Shown in pieces: positions 47,870 to 59,225 of a stretch of DNA of 64,000 bases; the stretch's first letter is position 1; the number at the start of each line of letters is the position of its first letter. The notes under the pieces were generated by a model. The model saw only the letters and a list, made by a program, of their open reading frames with translations, made no database searches and was not told where the DNA came from. The stretch comes from Liolophura sinensis (lineage: Eukaryota > Mollusca > Polyplacophora > Chitonida > Chitonidae). The stretch is from the NCBI RefSeq assembly GCF_032854445.1, contig NC_088295.1, positions 40,785,385-40,849,384 of the forward strand, in the 5' to 3' direction. The translations under genes were made by a program, and so were the position numbers.

Positions 47870-48075
47870 TCACGAGTCGTTTGATGAGTGTACAAATACT
47901 GTGTCTTCTTGTGGCAGGGTGAGTCCATTCTGCCAAATTCATGCCAAAGGCACCACCCAGTAGCATTACGCTGACACCCGACCAATATAATCATTGAACG
48001 CTAGGCGAGGCAGCTTATTCTTAAAGTCTTTGATATGAGCCGACCCGGGGCTTCATCCCAGGTCTCCAGACTAGT
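47870..48075 (-). mobile_element. SINE-2 related element, partial
   Basis: Lies in the last intron of the minus-strand gene. On the minus strand: GGAGACCTGGGATGAAGCCC, GGGTCGGCTCATATCAAAG, GCTGCCTCGCCTAGCG and GTGTCAGCGTAATGC match the body of the family. Confidence 0.7.
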
Positions 48076-48448
48076 GGTCGAAATAACTTTATACCAGTAA
48101 GAGTGTGAATGGAGAGCGCTAAGCTTATTTCTGTTGACGTCATTTCGAAAATTCTCGACATATGACCGAAAATGTGTATAAAATATAGGGGTAATTTTGA
48201 TACATAAATTATACCATAATTATTGAACATTTTTGACGGTACAACTGTCTGAATTCTCCAAGCAACCATAAATTTCGTTATAGAACAAATAAAACACAAT
48301 TATAAAGGAAGAGGACTATGGGTTATAGAGGACAGAAACAAATCATTACCTTGCCTGTAACCTACAAGAATTACACTCACAAGTCTTTAAAACTGACATC
48401 AACAATCAAAACTGTGACGTTAAAGAGAATGCAGTTTAGAACATTTAC

Positions 48449-48652
48449 CTTCGCATTTGTGTCTTTTGTATCCAGGTTATTATGCTGCTCAGTGTACAAT
48501 AGATAGTCTGTCCACGGTTCAGGTTCCACACTACCTGTGCAGTCAGAATTTCCATAAAATTCAATGTTAGAAGATTCCCAGTTCGTATCGGCCTTTGTCT
48601 CGATCCCTTCCTCATGAACGCCAAGATCATCAAAACTGTCTTGATCATGGCT
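48449..48652 (-). CDS. Unidentified minus-strand gene, acidic exon
   Basis: A 204-nt phase-0 exon after the polypyrimidine acceptor ATTTTGTTTCGCCAG, with donor GTAAAT. The text SHDQDSFDDLGVHEEGIETK and NWESSNIEFYGNSDCTG, then VEPEPWTDYLLY, is acidic and probably disordered, with Trp/Tyr-acid motifs. An alternative in-frame acceptor 51 or more bases upstream (ATGAATATAG) would lengthen it. No domain recognised. Confidence 0.75.
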
Positions 48653-48874
48653 CTGGCGAAACAAAATGTCAGAATAGCCCTTGTAGTTCGTCCTTAAACC
48701 CATGTAGGTCTATATTCATGAAATTGTCACATTTAGTAAACATCCAATTGAGTTTGTAGCACATTTGGGAAAAGGAACTGACAGGATTTTTAGATCCTAA
48801 AACTGGCAATCAAATACAATAATTTTATAAATCTTTAATACTTTGAACATCTAATGAACTGTATATGTAGTTAC

Positions 48875-48994
48875 CTTTTGTGACGGACTGTCCTGGCAGT
48901 GGGGCTCGGAGTCTGCATTACATTGATATTTATCAGTGGCTAACGTAAACAGTTTTTCGGAGAGTAACCTGCGCAAGTCACGGGCATTGTTAAC
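48875..48994 (-). CDS. Unidentified minus-strand gene, internal exon
   Basis: 120 nt, phase 0 at both ends, acceptor TTTTGTTTTTCAG, donor GTAACT. NNARDLRRLLSEKLFTLATD looks helical; the rest (DSEPHCQDSPSQK) is polar. It joins in frame to the exons on both sides (…ASLQ-VNNARD and SPSQK-SHDQD). Confidence 0.8.
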
Positions 48995-49184
48995 CTGAAA
49001 AACAAAACAACAAAGTTTTTACATGTGTTCATACGCAAACACTAAGACGAGGATACGGCTGTCGGTACAGAAATTAGCCCGTGCCTGTAAACGACAATGG
49101 CGTTTCCGTACACAGTATGTTGTACTAGCAAGCCATTTGTTTCATTTGTGATAACAATCTAAGAGAGTGGTTGCGATTTACTGA

Positions 49185-49225
49185 TTTATTTGACTGCTGT
49201 TTAACGTCATATTTGAAAGGACAAG
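49185..49225 (-). mobile_element. SINE-1 tail fragment
   Basis: TGATTTATTTGACTGCTGTT then TAACGTCATATTTGAAAGG, a diverged SINE-1 3' end. Confidence 0.4.
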
Positions 49226-50151
49226 AAAACTCAGGGATTTAGCCTTGTACTATTAAGTCAAAGACATACTGTTTCCTGTTGATCGACAACAGTGTCTTCA
49301 AGGGAGTCACATGTAGACGGCCATATCTCAGTTCGCTTTTTATTTTAGGCCAATCATATTTCTTCAGTGTTCAATCTTCCAACTTATAGCTCGTATGTTT
49401 CTTGTTTTTACTACTTGGGCCACAAGTAAATGAATTATAAATTTCTTGGACCTCATCAGTTTTTACCTTCAAAATTAGGTAGATTGCAATTTTCATTTAG
49501 AGGACCCTTTTTTACCAGATTTTCAAGACTAGATCGATGTTGTTTTTCTTTTCACAAATTTTTCTCTCGTATTCCTTCACATGATCCTCGGCATGCAGTC
49601 TATGTCCTTCGGCGACGTCGAAAGCAGACGATATTCCGCTAGCTGGATGAAAAAAAAAACCCATCATCTTCGTAACAACACGCCATCGCAAGCGTAAATC
49701 GTCCTCCTATAGTGTACTGGAACACTCGTAGTTCATGGGTAACCCCCTCGCTCAGCACGGCTATCAAATGCACCTATCAAAACAGACTGATTTTCCTTCC
49801 AGGGTGACTGGAATGAAAACTTTTGATAAAGGCGTAGAAAACTTTTTAAAAAAGCTCAGATCAAGAGGAGCGAAAAGTCAATGTTTTCTTCAATCTTACT
49901 TTAATTGAAAAAAAAAAGAGACTTGAAAATAATGTTTGTACGGTGGATATTTGGTAATAATTAATACCTCTTGGTACTTGTGATCGTAAAGGTATCACGA
50001 CAATACTGTCTGCGTGTTCACCCAGTTTTTTTTTGCACTCCGTTGAGTACCAGTATTAATGGTTTGCATCGCTTAGACAGATTGATTGTAACATACAAAG
50101 AAATAGTGTTGCATCAGTGACATAGTCATACAGGAAATAATAACACGGATT

Positions 50152-50276
50152 GAGGTCTGCCAGCAACCTGCGGATGGTCGTGGGTTTCCCCCGGGCTCTG
50201 CCCGGTTTCCACCCACCATAATGCTGGCCGCCGTCGTATAAGTGAAATATTCTTGAGTACGGCGTAAAACACCAAT

Positions 50277-50309
<33 letters not shown>
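50152..50309 (+). mobile_element. SINE-1, 5'-truncated, long poly(A)
   Basis: Begins GAGGTCTGCCAGCAACCTGC and is close to the family consensus to the end (ACGGCGTAAAACACCAATC). It then has 31 A residues (50279-50309) instead of the usual AAATA repeats. The minus-strand frame starting with poly-Phe is this element. Confidence 0.95.
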
Positions 50310-50310
<1 letters not shown>

Positions 50311-51024
50311 ACGGATTGATTGATGTACTTTCAGAACATATTCTAGAGCGTTACATGATATTGCTTTACTATTTATATGACTAGAACATCAAATTACCCG
50401 TTCTATGTACCGTGAACTGTGAACTTATGAACTGTGGCACATCTCGCTAATATAGATTCACTATCTGTTTACATTACAAAAGGATGCGGGCCACGTGGCT
50501 TTGCTTCATGTACCGAAATAACACAAATATCGAAACTAAACGAAGCAATAGAAAACAGATATGCAGATTTCTGCTTACTGTTTATAATGACAATAAACAC
50601 ATTATACAACGTACCGATTGATATTTTTCCCACGATCGCTAACAGAGAGTAGAGGAATGATGAACTCGTTATCGCATGGAGGCCGCCATATTGTGAAAAA
50701 GGTAGATAACTGTGCGTTAACACTAGAAGCTCAGAACGGAGTTACCTTTCATTCGAGTGCATAAAGTACATAACACTACTTGCTTACGTTTGGCCGTTAC
50801 AGTAATAATGTTATAAATGAAGATGCATATGTTTAATGAATATATATGCATTAGAATTTGGTATTTTCAGCTAGTAAATGTGTTCAACCTGGATTTGTAT
50901 CATATTTATATTTGTAATATGTTCATAAATATTATCATAATTCAGATTAAATTCTTGTTTGGAACAACAAACTTTCATTCAAATAAATTTATTAGATATG
51001 CATCACATGCTTATTTAGAGCATT

Positions 51025-51215
51025 GTTATGCTTAGACCATATATACCAACAGGTGATTCCAAATACCGACCATACAAAATTATTTCCCTTTTTCTCCTGA
51101 AAGAAAAAAATCCAAAAAAAAAAAAAAAAATTGCCATTAAATTTTCACACTCTTTCATCTGATTTTGGCATGGTTTTTCATCACCTTTAAACAAACGTTT
51201 GACACATATACCAGG
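51025..51215 (+). repeat. Dispersed repeat of unknown family, copy 2
   Basis: Matches 45535-45720 (GACCATATATACCAACAGG, CCAAATACCGACCATACAAA, TTTCATCTGATTTTG). It includes an A-run at about 51113-51130. Confidence 0.65.
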
Positions 51216-51598
51216 TTGCATTGTGAAGAAATTACTGGCACGTATTTTCTGTAGCGACATTTTCTGGCAAGTTATCTTTTAAGTATAAATCTGAGCCTGA
51301 TTTTTATCCCTGAAGGCTTCCGCAATTAGGAAAATGAAGAGAGCGTCCATTTGGATCAAGCTCAGGTAGCAAGTCTCATAGAGAACGCCAACTCCTCCAG
51401 ACAATGGCGAGAAACTCAGTCAAGCACAGGCTGAAGAAAAGACGGAATATAAGACAGTTAATAAACACGTTATTTGAGAATGTCAATTTCTCAAAGGGTC
51501 GCAATGTATATAGCACTGATTAATAGACCACTAGTTCTGAAGGAACCTGACTAAGGTTATGCTTTTGCGTGTCTATGATGGCCCAGCCCTCTTTCAGT

Positions 51599-52146
51599 AG
51601 TTCAAAAAGTGGCTTCAGAAATATGTATCTCGCGATGTTAAGAAGGATTTGTTCTTTCTGTGCAAATTTGACAATATTCTGAAATCCACCCTCAGCTCGG
51701 CTTTGTGCTCTATAGGGACAGATGAATATATTGCATGTCTCACATCATGTGATATTCGACGTCCTTCGAAAATTGAATTTATCAACAGAAATTTGAGAAT
51801 GAGTGTACCGAGAATGATGAATGGTAACAGATCTGTAGTCACTGCCAAGTTACAAGAATTAGAACGAAAACTCATCTCACTATCACTATCATCCTCACTA
51901 TCTTGCGTGCAACGACGCCACCACACAAGTGAAAGTTGTCAAAGACTCTCTAAGAAGTACCCACCCAGATGTGAACCAATGTTTTACAATTTTAAACCTA
52001 CAGTACACGTATATAGACTGATAAACCCGGAGGCTTTTGTCCAAACATGTTGCACTGTGAGAAATCTCTCAAGCATACTCGATAACAATGAGCCTCTGAT
52101 TAATCTTTGGGAAAAGACACCACGGTGTGTCAAACAACATGTATGA
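51599..52146 (+). pseudogene. Unidentified intronless frame, part 1
   Basis: The frame is open from a TAG at about 51598 to TGA at 52144-52146, about 180 codons. FKKWLQKYVSRDVKKDLFFL and CKFDNILKSTLSSALCS look like a structured N-terminal part; SCDIRRPSKIEFINRNLRM and FNFKPTVHVYRLINPEAFVQ follow. It has no stop for 548 nt in AT-rich DNA and its composition is unlike its surroundings. It lies inside an intron of the opposite-strand gene. I recognise no family. It could be a retrocopy or a mobile-element protein. Confidence 0.4.
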
Positions 52147-52207
52147 ATACATGTTTGGGGATTGACATTGTACTCCGAGAAACTGATGCCAAGCATCCAT
52201 TACAAGT

Positions 52208-52450
52208 GTGCACAAATATTCCCCTCTCCCCCAGGGAATATCATTCTCACATCTCGTTCTGAAACATGGCCCTCGGCTTAATCTCAGTAAAACACTCTGT
52301 GGTCGAAATTTGCCAGCATCAGAGCAAGAAATCGCCGTTTTAAAAGTTAAAACCCTTCTGAAAATTTCTTCTGACGAAGATTTTCTGTCTGTATTTAGAA
52401 AAAACCATGCCACAACACTCGATGCGGATGAAACCGGGCTCCGACACTAA
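52208..52450 (+). pseudogene. Unidentified intronless frame, part 2
   Basis: 80 codons in another frame, 62 bp after part 1, ending in TAA at 52448-52450. KYSPLPQGISFSHLVLKHGP, LNLSKTLCGRNLPASEQE and ISSDEDFLSVFRKNHATTLD are protein-like. If the two parts belong together, one frameshift separates them. Family unknown. Confidence 0.35.
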
Positions 52451-53681
52451 AGAGCGCTCATGAGCTGTTTGTAACTGTTTGTAACAGTAAAGACTAATTC
52501 CAACAACTTGAGACCGTCACGTTCTTTATCGATTGGGGGTCGATTCCACAGGGGTGCATTTTTTTACACCACATGTTACATATGTCAACACTCAACAAGT
52601 GCTATGTTAAATCAAATATACCAAAATTTTACACTCTGAGGCCATAAACTCGAAATTTTAAGCTTTGACTTCAAAGATACATAAATAGGTACTATAAAAC
52701 GATGAGTGTGGTTTTAATTAAAGAAATATATGGCCAAAAAATATTCATTTTTGAGGCATACTTTTTTATTTCTTAATAACCTAAAAATCGGTTGGTATAA
52801 TCGGTCCCTGACAATTATAGACGGCTGAGAATACAGTGAGATACACTTTCTGATAACTTGGCAGAAAGCCCAAACTCGCCTGTCGAGGTATAGTGTCTGA
52901 TTTCCATCTTTTCCTATATGTCACTGATACTTGAGAATGTTGGTGGGTTTTTTTCTGAGCTCATGCAGATGTACGGTATTCTTGTAATGTAATCCACTTT
53001 TCCTACCAGCAAAAGGTCATCATCGGCTATTCCAAGTCTCAAGACATACCTGCGGTCCATCACGACCAGCCAAACTAAATGACCTGATGATATTATATTT
53101 CCGCACATATTAAGCTACCAGCTTTGCTATCAAGTTCGGATAGACAATAACTCTTTGACAAAGGACCTGTTATCACAAGGCAGGGAATTGGTCTCGGCGC
53201 AAAAAAAACTGTCCACTTTAAGGAACGAAGTTGAGTATGGATGTGAATCACAGCTACTAACATACTCACAAGGCCACTACATTTTTGAGTTCTGTTTTAC
53301 TCCTCTTTTTCTGTTATATAAAAAGCTCCACAGCTCAAAGCTCCAAACATATACTGAAGGGGTGAAACATTTGTGTCAGCGCTGAATAAATGTAAGTCAT
53401 AAATCGAAAATGGGAAGCCTTTTCCAAAACAATATATATTTTCCAAATATATCTTTGTCTGTGTGGGGTGAAAAAATCTCTGTACCACAAACTTCTTGCG
53501 CACGGCGTTTTACAACAATCAAGTAAACAAATAAATAAGAAACATAACTTTCCGCCTATATATTTCCACTACGTATCAGCAGTTAGTGATAAACGATTGC
53601 GCGTACTCTCGAACTCATTCGCGCCTAATTTGCCGCGTGTTACATATTAGCATACCTTTAAAATTATCGATTCTAATTCAT

Positions 53682-53902
53682 ATGGGGGCCTCTGTGGTTA
53701 GCGTGCCAGCACGGAGCAATGACCCAGTGGCCTCTCACAAACGCGGGCGTTGTGAGACTTCCTCTCTGGTCGTACGTAGGAAGGTCTAACAGCAACATTC
53801 AGATGGTCGCGGGATTCCCGGGGTTCTGCCGGTTTTCCTCCCACCATCATGCTGGGAAATATTTTCGTGGGTGGCGTAAAATACCAATCAAATCAATAAA
53901 TA
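53682..53902 (+). mobile_element. SINE-1 with internal deletions
   Basis: Head GGGGGCCTCTGTGGTTAGCG, B box and part of the body deleted after GGGCGTTGTGAG, then GTACGTAGGAAGGTC, GTTTTCCTCCCACCATCATG and tail GGCGTAAAATACCAATCAAA. Confidence 0.88.
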
Positions 53903-54371
53903 GAACTAATTCATAGTAACAATTATTTAATACAATTAGGCTTATATCTTTACTCATACAAAAGTATGTTTCAATGATGCAAAAGCAGAGCCACCAAGAT
54001 TTGAAATCTTTCTCAAAGTGCTACTTGTTTTGCACGGTGACTCACTGAATACTATCAAGGGAGTCTTCCCAACTCAAAATAGTTAAAAAATACTTACCTA
54101 AAACTTGCCAGAATATGAGAAATCTGTTCACCTTATAATGTTTATGTTTTGCATCGTTCAGTGAAATACTCGTTTCAGCCGAAAAATATCTTTTTAGATC
54201 AAGAGTGCATTTTTGGTGGGTTATTACCAAGCAACTATCTCTTCTATGATCACGAGCCATGGGCGCTTCCTTTTATACTTCTGAAATTTACAGAATTGTG
54301 CTGTGATTTGTTAAATTTGCACTTTCTTTAATATCTTGCGTAACACAAGACATCTCTGAGTGGCATTTTAC

Positions 54372-54482
54372 CTGCAAAGAAGCAAAACAAGCTTGCCTGA
54401 AGTTCTCGTCAGTGCTGGATGTGACAATGGAGAGGATGGAGTCTGTGGTGACTGGAACAGCCTGAGACAAGGTCCGCTCAAA
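54372..54482 (-). CDS. Unidentified minus-strand gene, internal exon
   Basis: 111 nt, phase 0 at both ends, acceptor ending ACACATTTTTAG, donor GTAAAA. It reads FERTLSQAVPVTTDSILSI then VTSSTDENFRQACFASLQ. It joins in phase to 54855 upstream and 48994 downstream. A faint resemblance to the C-terminal part of FAAP100 (Fanconi core-complex) crossed my mind here, but it rests on memory and I do not claim it. Confidence 0.82.
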
Positions 54483-54854
54483 CTAAAAATGTGTAGAAAA
54501 CACGATTTACTGGACAGATTGATTCTCTATTTTAACCACATATCATTCTCATAACCGGTATAAGATTAAACTGAATATCACGGCATTTGCGTAATAATAA
54601 AAGTATATGCGAGTGGGTGCTTTCGTTGACTGCGTCCTTTAATTGTTAGATTAAATTCATAGATTAACAAGAAAGAATGTCCTCTTCACAGTTAAGTCGA
54701 CCATTATACATAAGGTTTAGTTCAAGAGATATAGTATTGGCAGTCCTAAACTATCAATACAGTTCAACTAGCCCAGCATAGAAGACCAGCCCCACGTAAC
54801 TGTACGTATTATTTACCCACAGAAACTGATCCTTGGGTATTTAGTTTTGCTTAC

Positions 54855-54985
54855 AGGTATCTTGTTTCTGACCATGAACTGTGGACACCAAATGGATTTC
54901 ACAGCAGAGTCAATTGCCAGCTGAAGCTCATCCTTCCAGAATCTGAACAAGTCAAACAACAAGGCTCTGTGCCCGTTCAGTAAAT
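54855..54985 (-). CDS. Unidentified minus-strand gene, internal exon
   Basis: 131 nt after acceptor TGATACTCTCTTGTAG, donor GTAAGC. It begins with two bases of a split codon and ends in phase 0. It reads LLNGHRALLFDLFRFWKDEL then QLAIDSAVKSIWCPQFMV, an amphipathic helical stretch. Only one frame is open. The upstream exon must end one base into a codon. The visible upstream candidate (56048-56206) ends in phase 0, so at least one exon between 55.0 and 56.0 kb is missing from this model. Confidence 0.82.
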
Positions 54986-55409
54986 CTACAAGAGAGTATC
55001 ATACTAGACACCAAAGATAGCCAAAAAACAGTAACAGATGGTATGTTAATCTGCCCGAATACATTTATCTGTTCCAGTTTTCCAATATTGCATCCTTCCA
55101 ACCACATCCGGATGCTAGTGTGTTACGAAGTGGAAAATACAAAAAGACAGCAATGCCATAAAGAATTTAACAAATTAAGATCCTTCAATCCAGTGGTAAT
55201 GAGAACAAATTGTGATACACCAACTTGGTGGTAAGTTTACCCTATCTACACTATCTTTTCTAAGGATTGGTGTCATGATTTATTATTTATTCATAATTAG
55301 ATACCCTAGTATATATTGTCAATTTGAGGTACGAAGACAAGGTGTATTAACTTGAACAAAATGATATTTAAAATCACTTGATAATTTTATAGTTACATAC
55401 ATGTATATT

Positions 55410-55700
55410 ATACCAATCCGTATTGCCCCTTCAGCTGGAAATGCCTAAACAAAGGTCAAATTCATCGTCCTAACCCAGAACTTGAAATCTGGCCAGGGAT
55501 GTCATGCGATATCATAAATCGAAACTGCATAGTCGTCCACTAATGGCTCATTTGATACATGTAGATTTCTATCTGCATAGCTAGAATCCATCTCGAAAAT
55601 GACCGTTTTCATGCAAATATGATGCTCTATAGCCCGGCCAGCCTTGGCTTGGTCAGCTGTGACGTCACCTCTGAGCCCTACTAGGCGGCGGGCTGAAGAT
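55410..55700 (-). repeat. Dispersed repeat with coding-like frame, copy 2
   Basis: The minus-strand frame, open from about 55690 to TGA at 55504-55502, contains ADQAKAGRAIEHHICMK, VIFEMDSSYADRN and NEPLVDDYAVSIYDIA. The other copy is at 37575-37760. It lies in an intron of the minus-strand gene and in its orientation, but its stop means it is not an internal exon. Confidence 0.6.
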
Positions 55701-56047
55701 CGGCTATGGCAGTAAATATATTTTGAGTGGATTTAAAATCAATTTTTGGTTTTCTCAGATGCCCTATCAGACATATACTGTTTAAACTGGTTACAATCTT
55801 TGTAATTACGACAAATACTTAAATATAGACACTAAATTAATCCTTAATGGTAAAAAAACATAAACATCCCAAACTCCACGACTTGCCAAGATCATTTCAT
55901 AATAACTGAAGGAGTGGAAGTATTTGAATTTTTGAACGTTTATCCGATTAACCTACAAGTAAAAAATGCAAAACCACGTCCACAATATTACCACAGATTA
56001 ATAATGACGTGAGTTTCCCAGAAACGTTGAAACCATGTATAATCTAC

Positions 56048-56206
56048 CTCATAACTCAGAACAATTTTTGGCTCACATAGTTTGTTTATGCTTTCTTGGG
56101 ATATGTGTTCATCATTCTTTATATCCAAGACAACGTATATCACGTATGAGTTGCGCTGCATGATGAAGTTGTGTTCTGTGCAAACTACATGAAGCTGTAT
56201 TGGAGA
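56048..56206 (-). CDS. Unidentified minus-strand gene, internal exon
   Basis: 159 nt, phase 0 both ends if the second of two closely spaced acceptors is used (TTTCCAG at 56218 or CATTCCAG at 56207, 11 nt apart); donor GTAGAT. It reads SPIQLHVVCTEHNFIMQ, RNSYVIYVVLDIKNDEHI and LCEPKIVLSYE, a beta-rich pattern. With the second acceptor it joins in phase to 56831. Link to the exon at 54985 is not resolved. Confidence 0.7.
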
Positions 56207-56830
56207 CTGGAATGGACCTGGAAAAATAAAAAAAATGAAAGCTAATAAAGGTTGTTTGACTACAATTTCCATCTCAGATATGCTGTAACTTCTTTGGTCA
56301 ATTCTATAATTCTCAGAAATTACGTCATCTTATTCCAGTGAACTTGTTATGCATATTTTCCAACAAAGCACTCAGCTTGAATTTACCTAACTTGAAACAA
56401 ACATGGAAACCAAGTTGTTGCTAATCTTTACAAACATTATTCGGGCTGCCATATACCGCCATATAGGGTGAAGTTTTCTACATGTCGACACTTAAAAGAT
56501 GACAAATTTTAATATCCTAGGTTGCCGAAATTAGTTAACCATATTATAAATTTTAATGAATAAACATTACATTATAGTTTCCAAATTTTACAATGAAATT
56601 AGAACAGAATTTTGTCCATGCACATATGAATAAACAAGGTACAGCTTGTTTCTGGTATCCAGTCGGGTCATAGGTTTAGATGAGGCCATTAGGTAAAGAC
56701 TATGAACATATGTTCAGACAGCTTTTTCAAAACACATGTATATTGAGACGGGTTCTATAGCAATCAGTTCAGCAACACATTTGACCAACAGAACAATGCT
56801 GATTATTAAGCAATATCTGGGTCGACTTAC

Positions 56831-56998
56831 AACCTGCACGTCTCTTCGGCTAAACCCTACTGAGTCTAACCACAAAGATGTGAACAGTCTACAACTAACC
56901 CGGATTTTCACAGTTTTGACATTCACAAGAGTGGAAAATGTCTCCCACAACATCAGGCTTCCAGGAGGGTATTGATGTACTGCCAACAGGGATATATC
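56831..56998 (-). CDS. Unidentified minus-strand gene, internal exon
   Basis: 168 nt, phase 0 both ends, acceptor GTTTACCTATTCAG, donor GTAAGT (an alternative donor 3 nt earlier). It reads DISLLAVHQYPPGSLMLWE, FSTLVNVKTVKIRVSCRLF and SVGFSRRDVQV, suggesting a beta-sandwich-like segment. A plus-strand frame over the same bases is a shadow. Confidence 0.68.
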
Positions 56999-57349
56999 CT
57001 GAATAGGTAAACATCAGGTTCAAACAGTCAAGGCCAACAATCACTGACCAGAACGCGTTTCGTATGATTTTTCCAATTTTTAAAGCAGATAAATATCACT
57101 TGTGCTGAAGGCCAAAAAATACATTTCTCTCTCAGAAATGTAAAGATGTAAATACGTTTTTCTATAAATGGATTAACCATGTGAGAAAAGAGAAACTGTG
57201 TATACATGTTAGAATTACATGTATATTAGCTGAAAAGAGCAGATCAGATGTCCCACATCTTTACCAACATGTTGTTACATATACGGTATGAAATTCTGCT
57301 AGACCGCAATCATGATAAAAATAAATGACGGGATAATAAAATTTTTGAT

Positions 57350-57422
57350 TATTTATTTACTATTTATTTACTTATTAATTACACACTTATAGGACGGCGG
57401 TTCTTGGCCGAGGAAACCGCGC
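57350..57422 (-). mobile_element. SINE-1 tail and partial body
   Basis: TTATTTATTTACTATTTATT tail and CACTTATAGGACGGCGG then GAGGAAACCGCGC. The rest is lost. Confidence 0.6.
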
Positions 57423-57585
57423 TAAACTTTCATGTAATGTGCACACAGATTTTCATCCAGAGACATATTTCCATGCAAGAAAACTGCGCAAACAAATACA
57501 TGGTGTGATATCTGTACTTCTAGCATCAAGACAAGATGTAAACTGTAAAGATCAAGAATGAAGAGCTCTTTGAGTAATGCTCTAC

Positions 57586-57804
57586 CTAAGAATCAAAGGG
57601 TGCAATGCTTTTAAAGGAAGGGGCGGTTTAGGAAAGGATATGTTGATGAATCCATGGCTTTGGTCCTGAGCCCGCTGTCTGTGGGGCACCAAAATAGCTG
57701 TGGCCTGCAGTTTTGGTGAGGCAAAATCTGTTTGGGCTAGATGCTTCAGTGGTACACAGACACCATGCTTCACATGTACAGGGGAACATGGAACTTCTTT
57801 ATTC
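57586..57804 (-). CDS. Unidentified minus-strand gene, probable exon
   Basis: The frame contains SPVHVKHGVCVPLKHLAQTD, KLQATAILVPHRQRAQD and FINISFPKPPLPLKALHP and ends at a GTAGAG donor after two bases of a codon. The best acceptor is a weak CATGTTGATATCAG; the upstream boundary is therefore approximate. Neither end matches the phase of the neighbouring exons I could define, so further small exons are needed or this is not part of the same transcript. Confidence 0.5.
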
Positions 57805-58439
57805 CTGATATCAACATGATGCACAACAAATGATTTACGCATTAGTATCAGCCAAATACTTCACTATATGTGCCACTCTGGAAACGGAATTCATACACAC
57901 CCTAATGTTAATGGTTTTAAAAGTCTAATGTATGTATCTCGAAAAACATTTACACTGTATTAGAACAATAGTTGAAGTGTACTTCTTTCATTTTATTTTC
58001 AATGTTTCAAGCATATAACTGAAAACTAGTATTGGAAATATACAATTTTTCTTTCTTCCTTTCTGTTTTTTTTTTTTTGGTGTGTTGGGGGGAGGTATTA
58101 AATTATATAACTCATCATACTGGGCTACTGACATGTACAACTTCAAAGATCACCTTAAAAAATATGATGGTGTGATGACAAGAGCAGGTGGCATCTCCTT
58201 CTCGCAGACAGGATCTGTCAAATATTCCACATCTGAACTATATGGGGATAAAAAAAAAGAGGACTTAATGCTTTATGTCGTGTGAACAATTACAGTAATG
58301 ACAGTATTAAATTCAAAATTTTGGGGTGATTTACTTATTTATTTCATTGTTATTTGTTGTCACATTCAAGAATTTTCCCCTTACATTACGGTCAGTTTTA
58401 TTGGTACAAAATGGTCGTACGCCGCAGCGGCAAGTAGCT

Positions 58440-59225
58440 CGTGGGGTGAAATATAACATGGACAGCTCGGTAGGGCAGTGATTACGTATACTATCACAGC
58501 CCTGTCTTGTTCCATAAGCTTACCTTGAACACCTCTGTATTTCCCTTGCTGGCTTCATTATACTACTGCTGGGCACCAAAAAATGTATCTGTCCGTAGTG
58601 AGTCGTCTGAGCTATCAATTCCAGACAGGTGTTCCCATATGTCATCACTGGTAACAGCACACAAGCATGAAACTATAGTGGAAACAGGATAAATTCAAAC
58701 GGCCATGTTTGAAAACATACTACTCGCAGTGCGGGGAATCATGAATACAATTATCACTGCTACTACAATTACACAAGACTGACTTTTTCACACATATGGC
58801 TAATTCACTAGTAATGACCTAGAGGGAAGCCATAATGAACAGTGATCACTAAAGAGATTTCTCAAATAAATGAAATAAAACTGAAGAAAAGATAAAACAA
58901 GTACAAAAAATGCTAGAACTGTCAGTAGTTATTTCCCTTGTGTGGGCTGTGAGGCGTATGTGTTGGAACATGGCGGTTGGAGTTGAAATTTATCCAGTTT
59001 CCACTATAATTTCCTGCCTGTGTGGACTTGCTAGTGATGACACATGAGAACACCTATTTGGAATTTATGGCTGAGACGACTGTGGCTAAGTACAGACAAA
59101 TTATTAGGTGCCCAGCAGTGGTATACTGAAGCCAGCAAGGAAAGTACAGAGGTGTGCAAGTTAATCTTACGGAATAAGACACGGCTGTGATAGTATACGT
59201 AATCATGGCCCTACAGAGCTAAGGG
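58440..59225. repeat. Foldback inverted repeat, ~270-bp arms
   Basis: The left arm (about 58467-58735) and right arm (about 58937-59223) are diverged reverse complements around about 200 bp. Shared blocks include CTGTGATAGTATACGTAATC, GTGCCCAGCAGT, AAGCCAGCAAGG and TTTCCACTATA. The minus-strand transcript of the gene would contain it in an intron and could fold into a long hairpin. It is a foldback transposon or an inverted duplication. Confidence 0.8.

Larger units (their letters stand above)
48995..54371 (-). other. Intron of the minus-strand gene, 5.4 kb
   Basis: Contains SINE-1 copies (49.19 kb fragment, 50.15 kb, 53.68 kb), a dispersed repeat (51.03 kb) and an unidentified plus-strand open region (51.6-52.45 kb). 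A 64-codon minus-strand frame at 53108-52914 (RRYVLRLGIADDDLLLVGK) is coding-like but does not fit the verified phase-0 junction, so it is left unassigned. Confidence 0.6.

Noticed and set aside
54288-57842. FAAP100/FANCB (Fanconi core) identity for the minus-strand gene
   Set aside because: A few short stretches felt similar from memory, but the order of the matching parts did not agree and no diagnostic motif is visible, so no gene symbol is given.
58507-58692. Exon-like frames in the left arm of the foldback
   Set aside because: The same sequence recurs inverted at 58937-59223 with different substitutions, so it is repeat DNA; the splice-like GTAAGC is not matched by the other arm.
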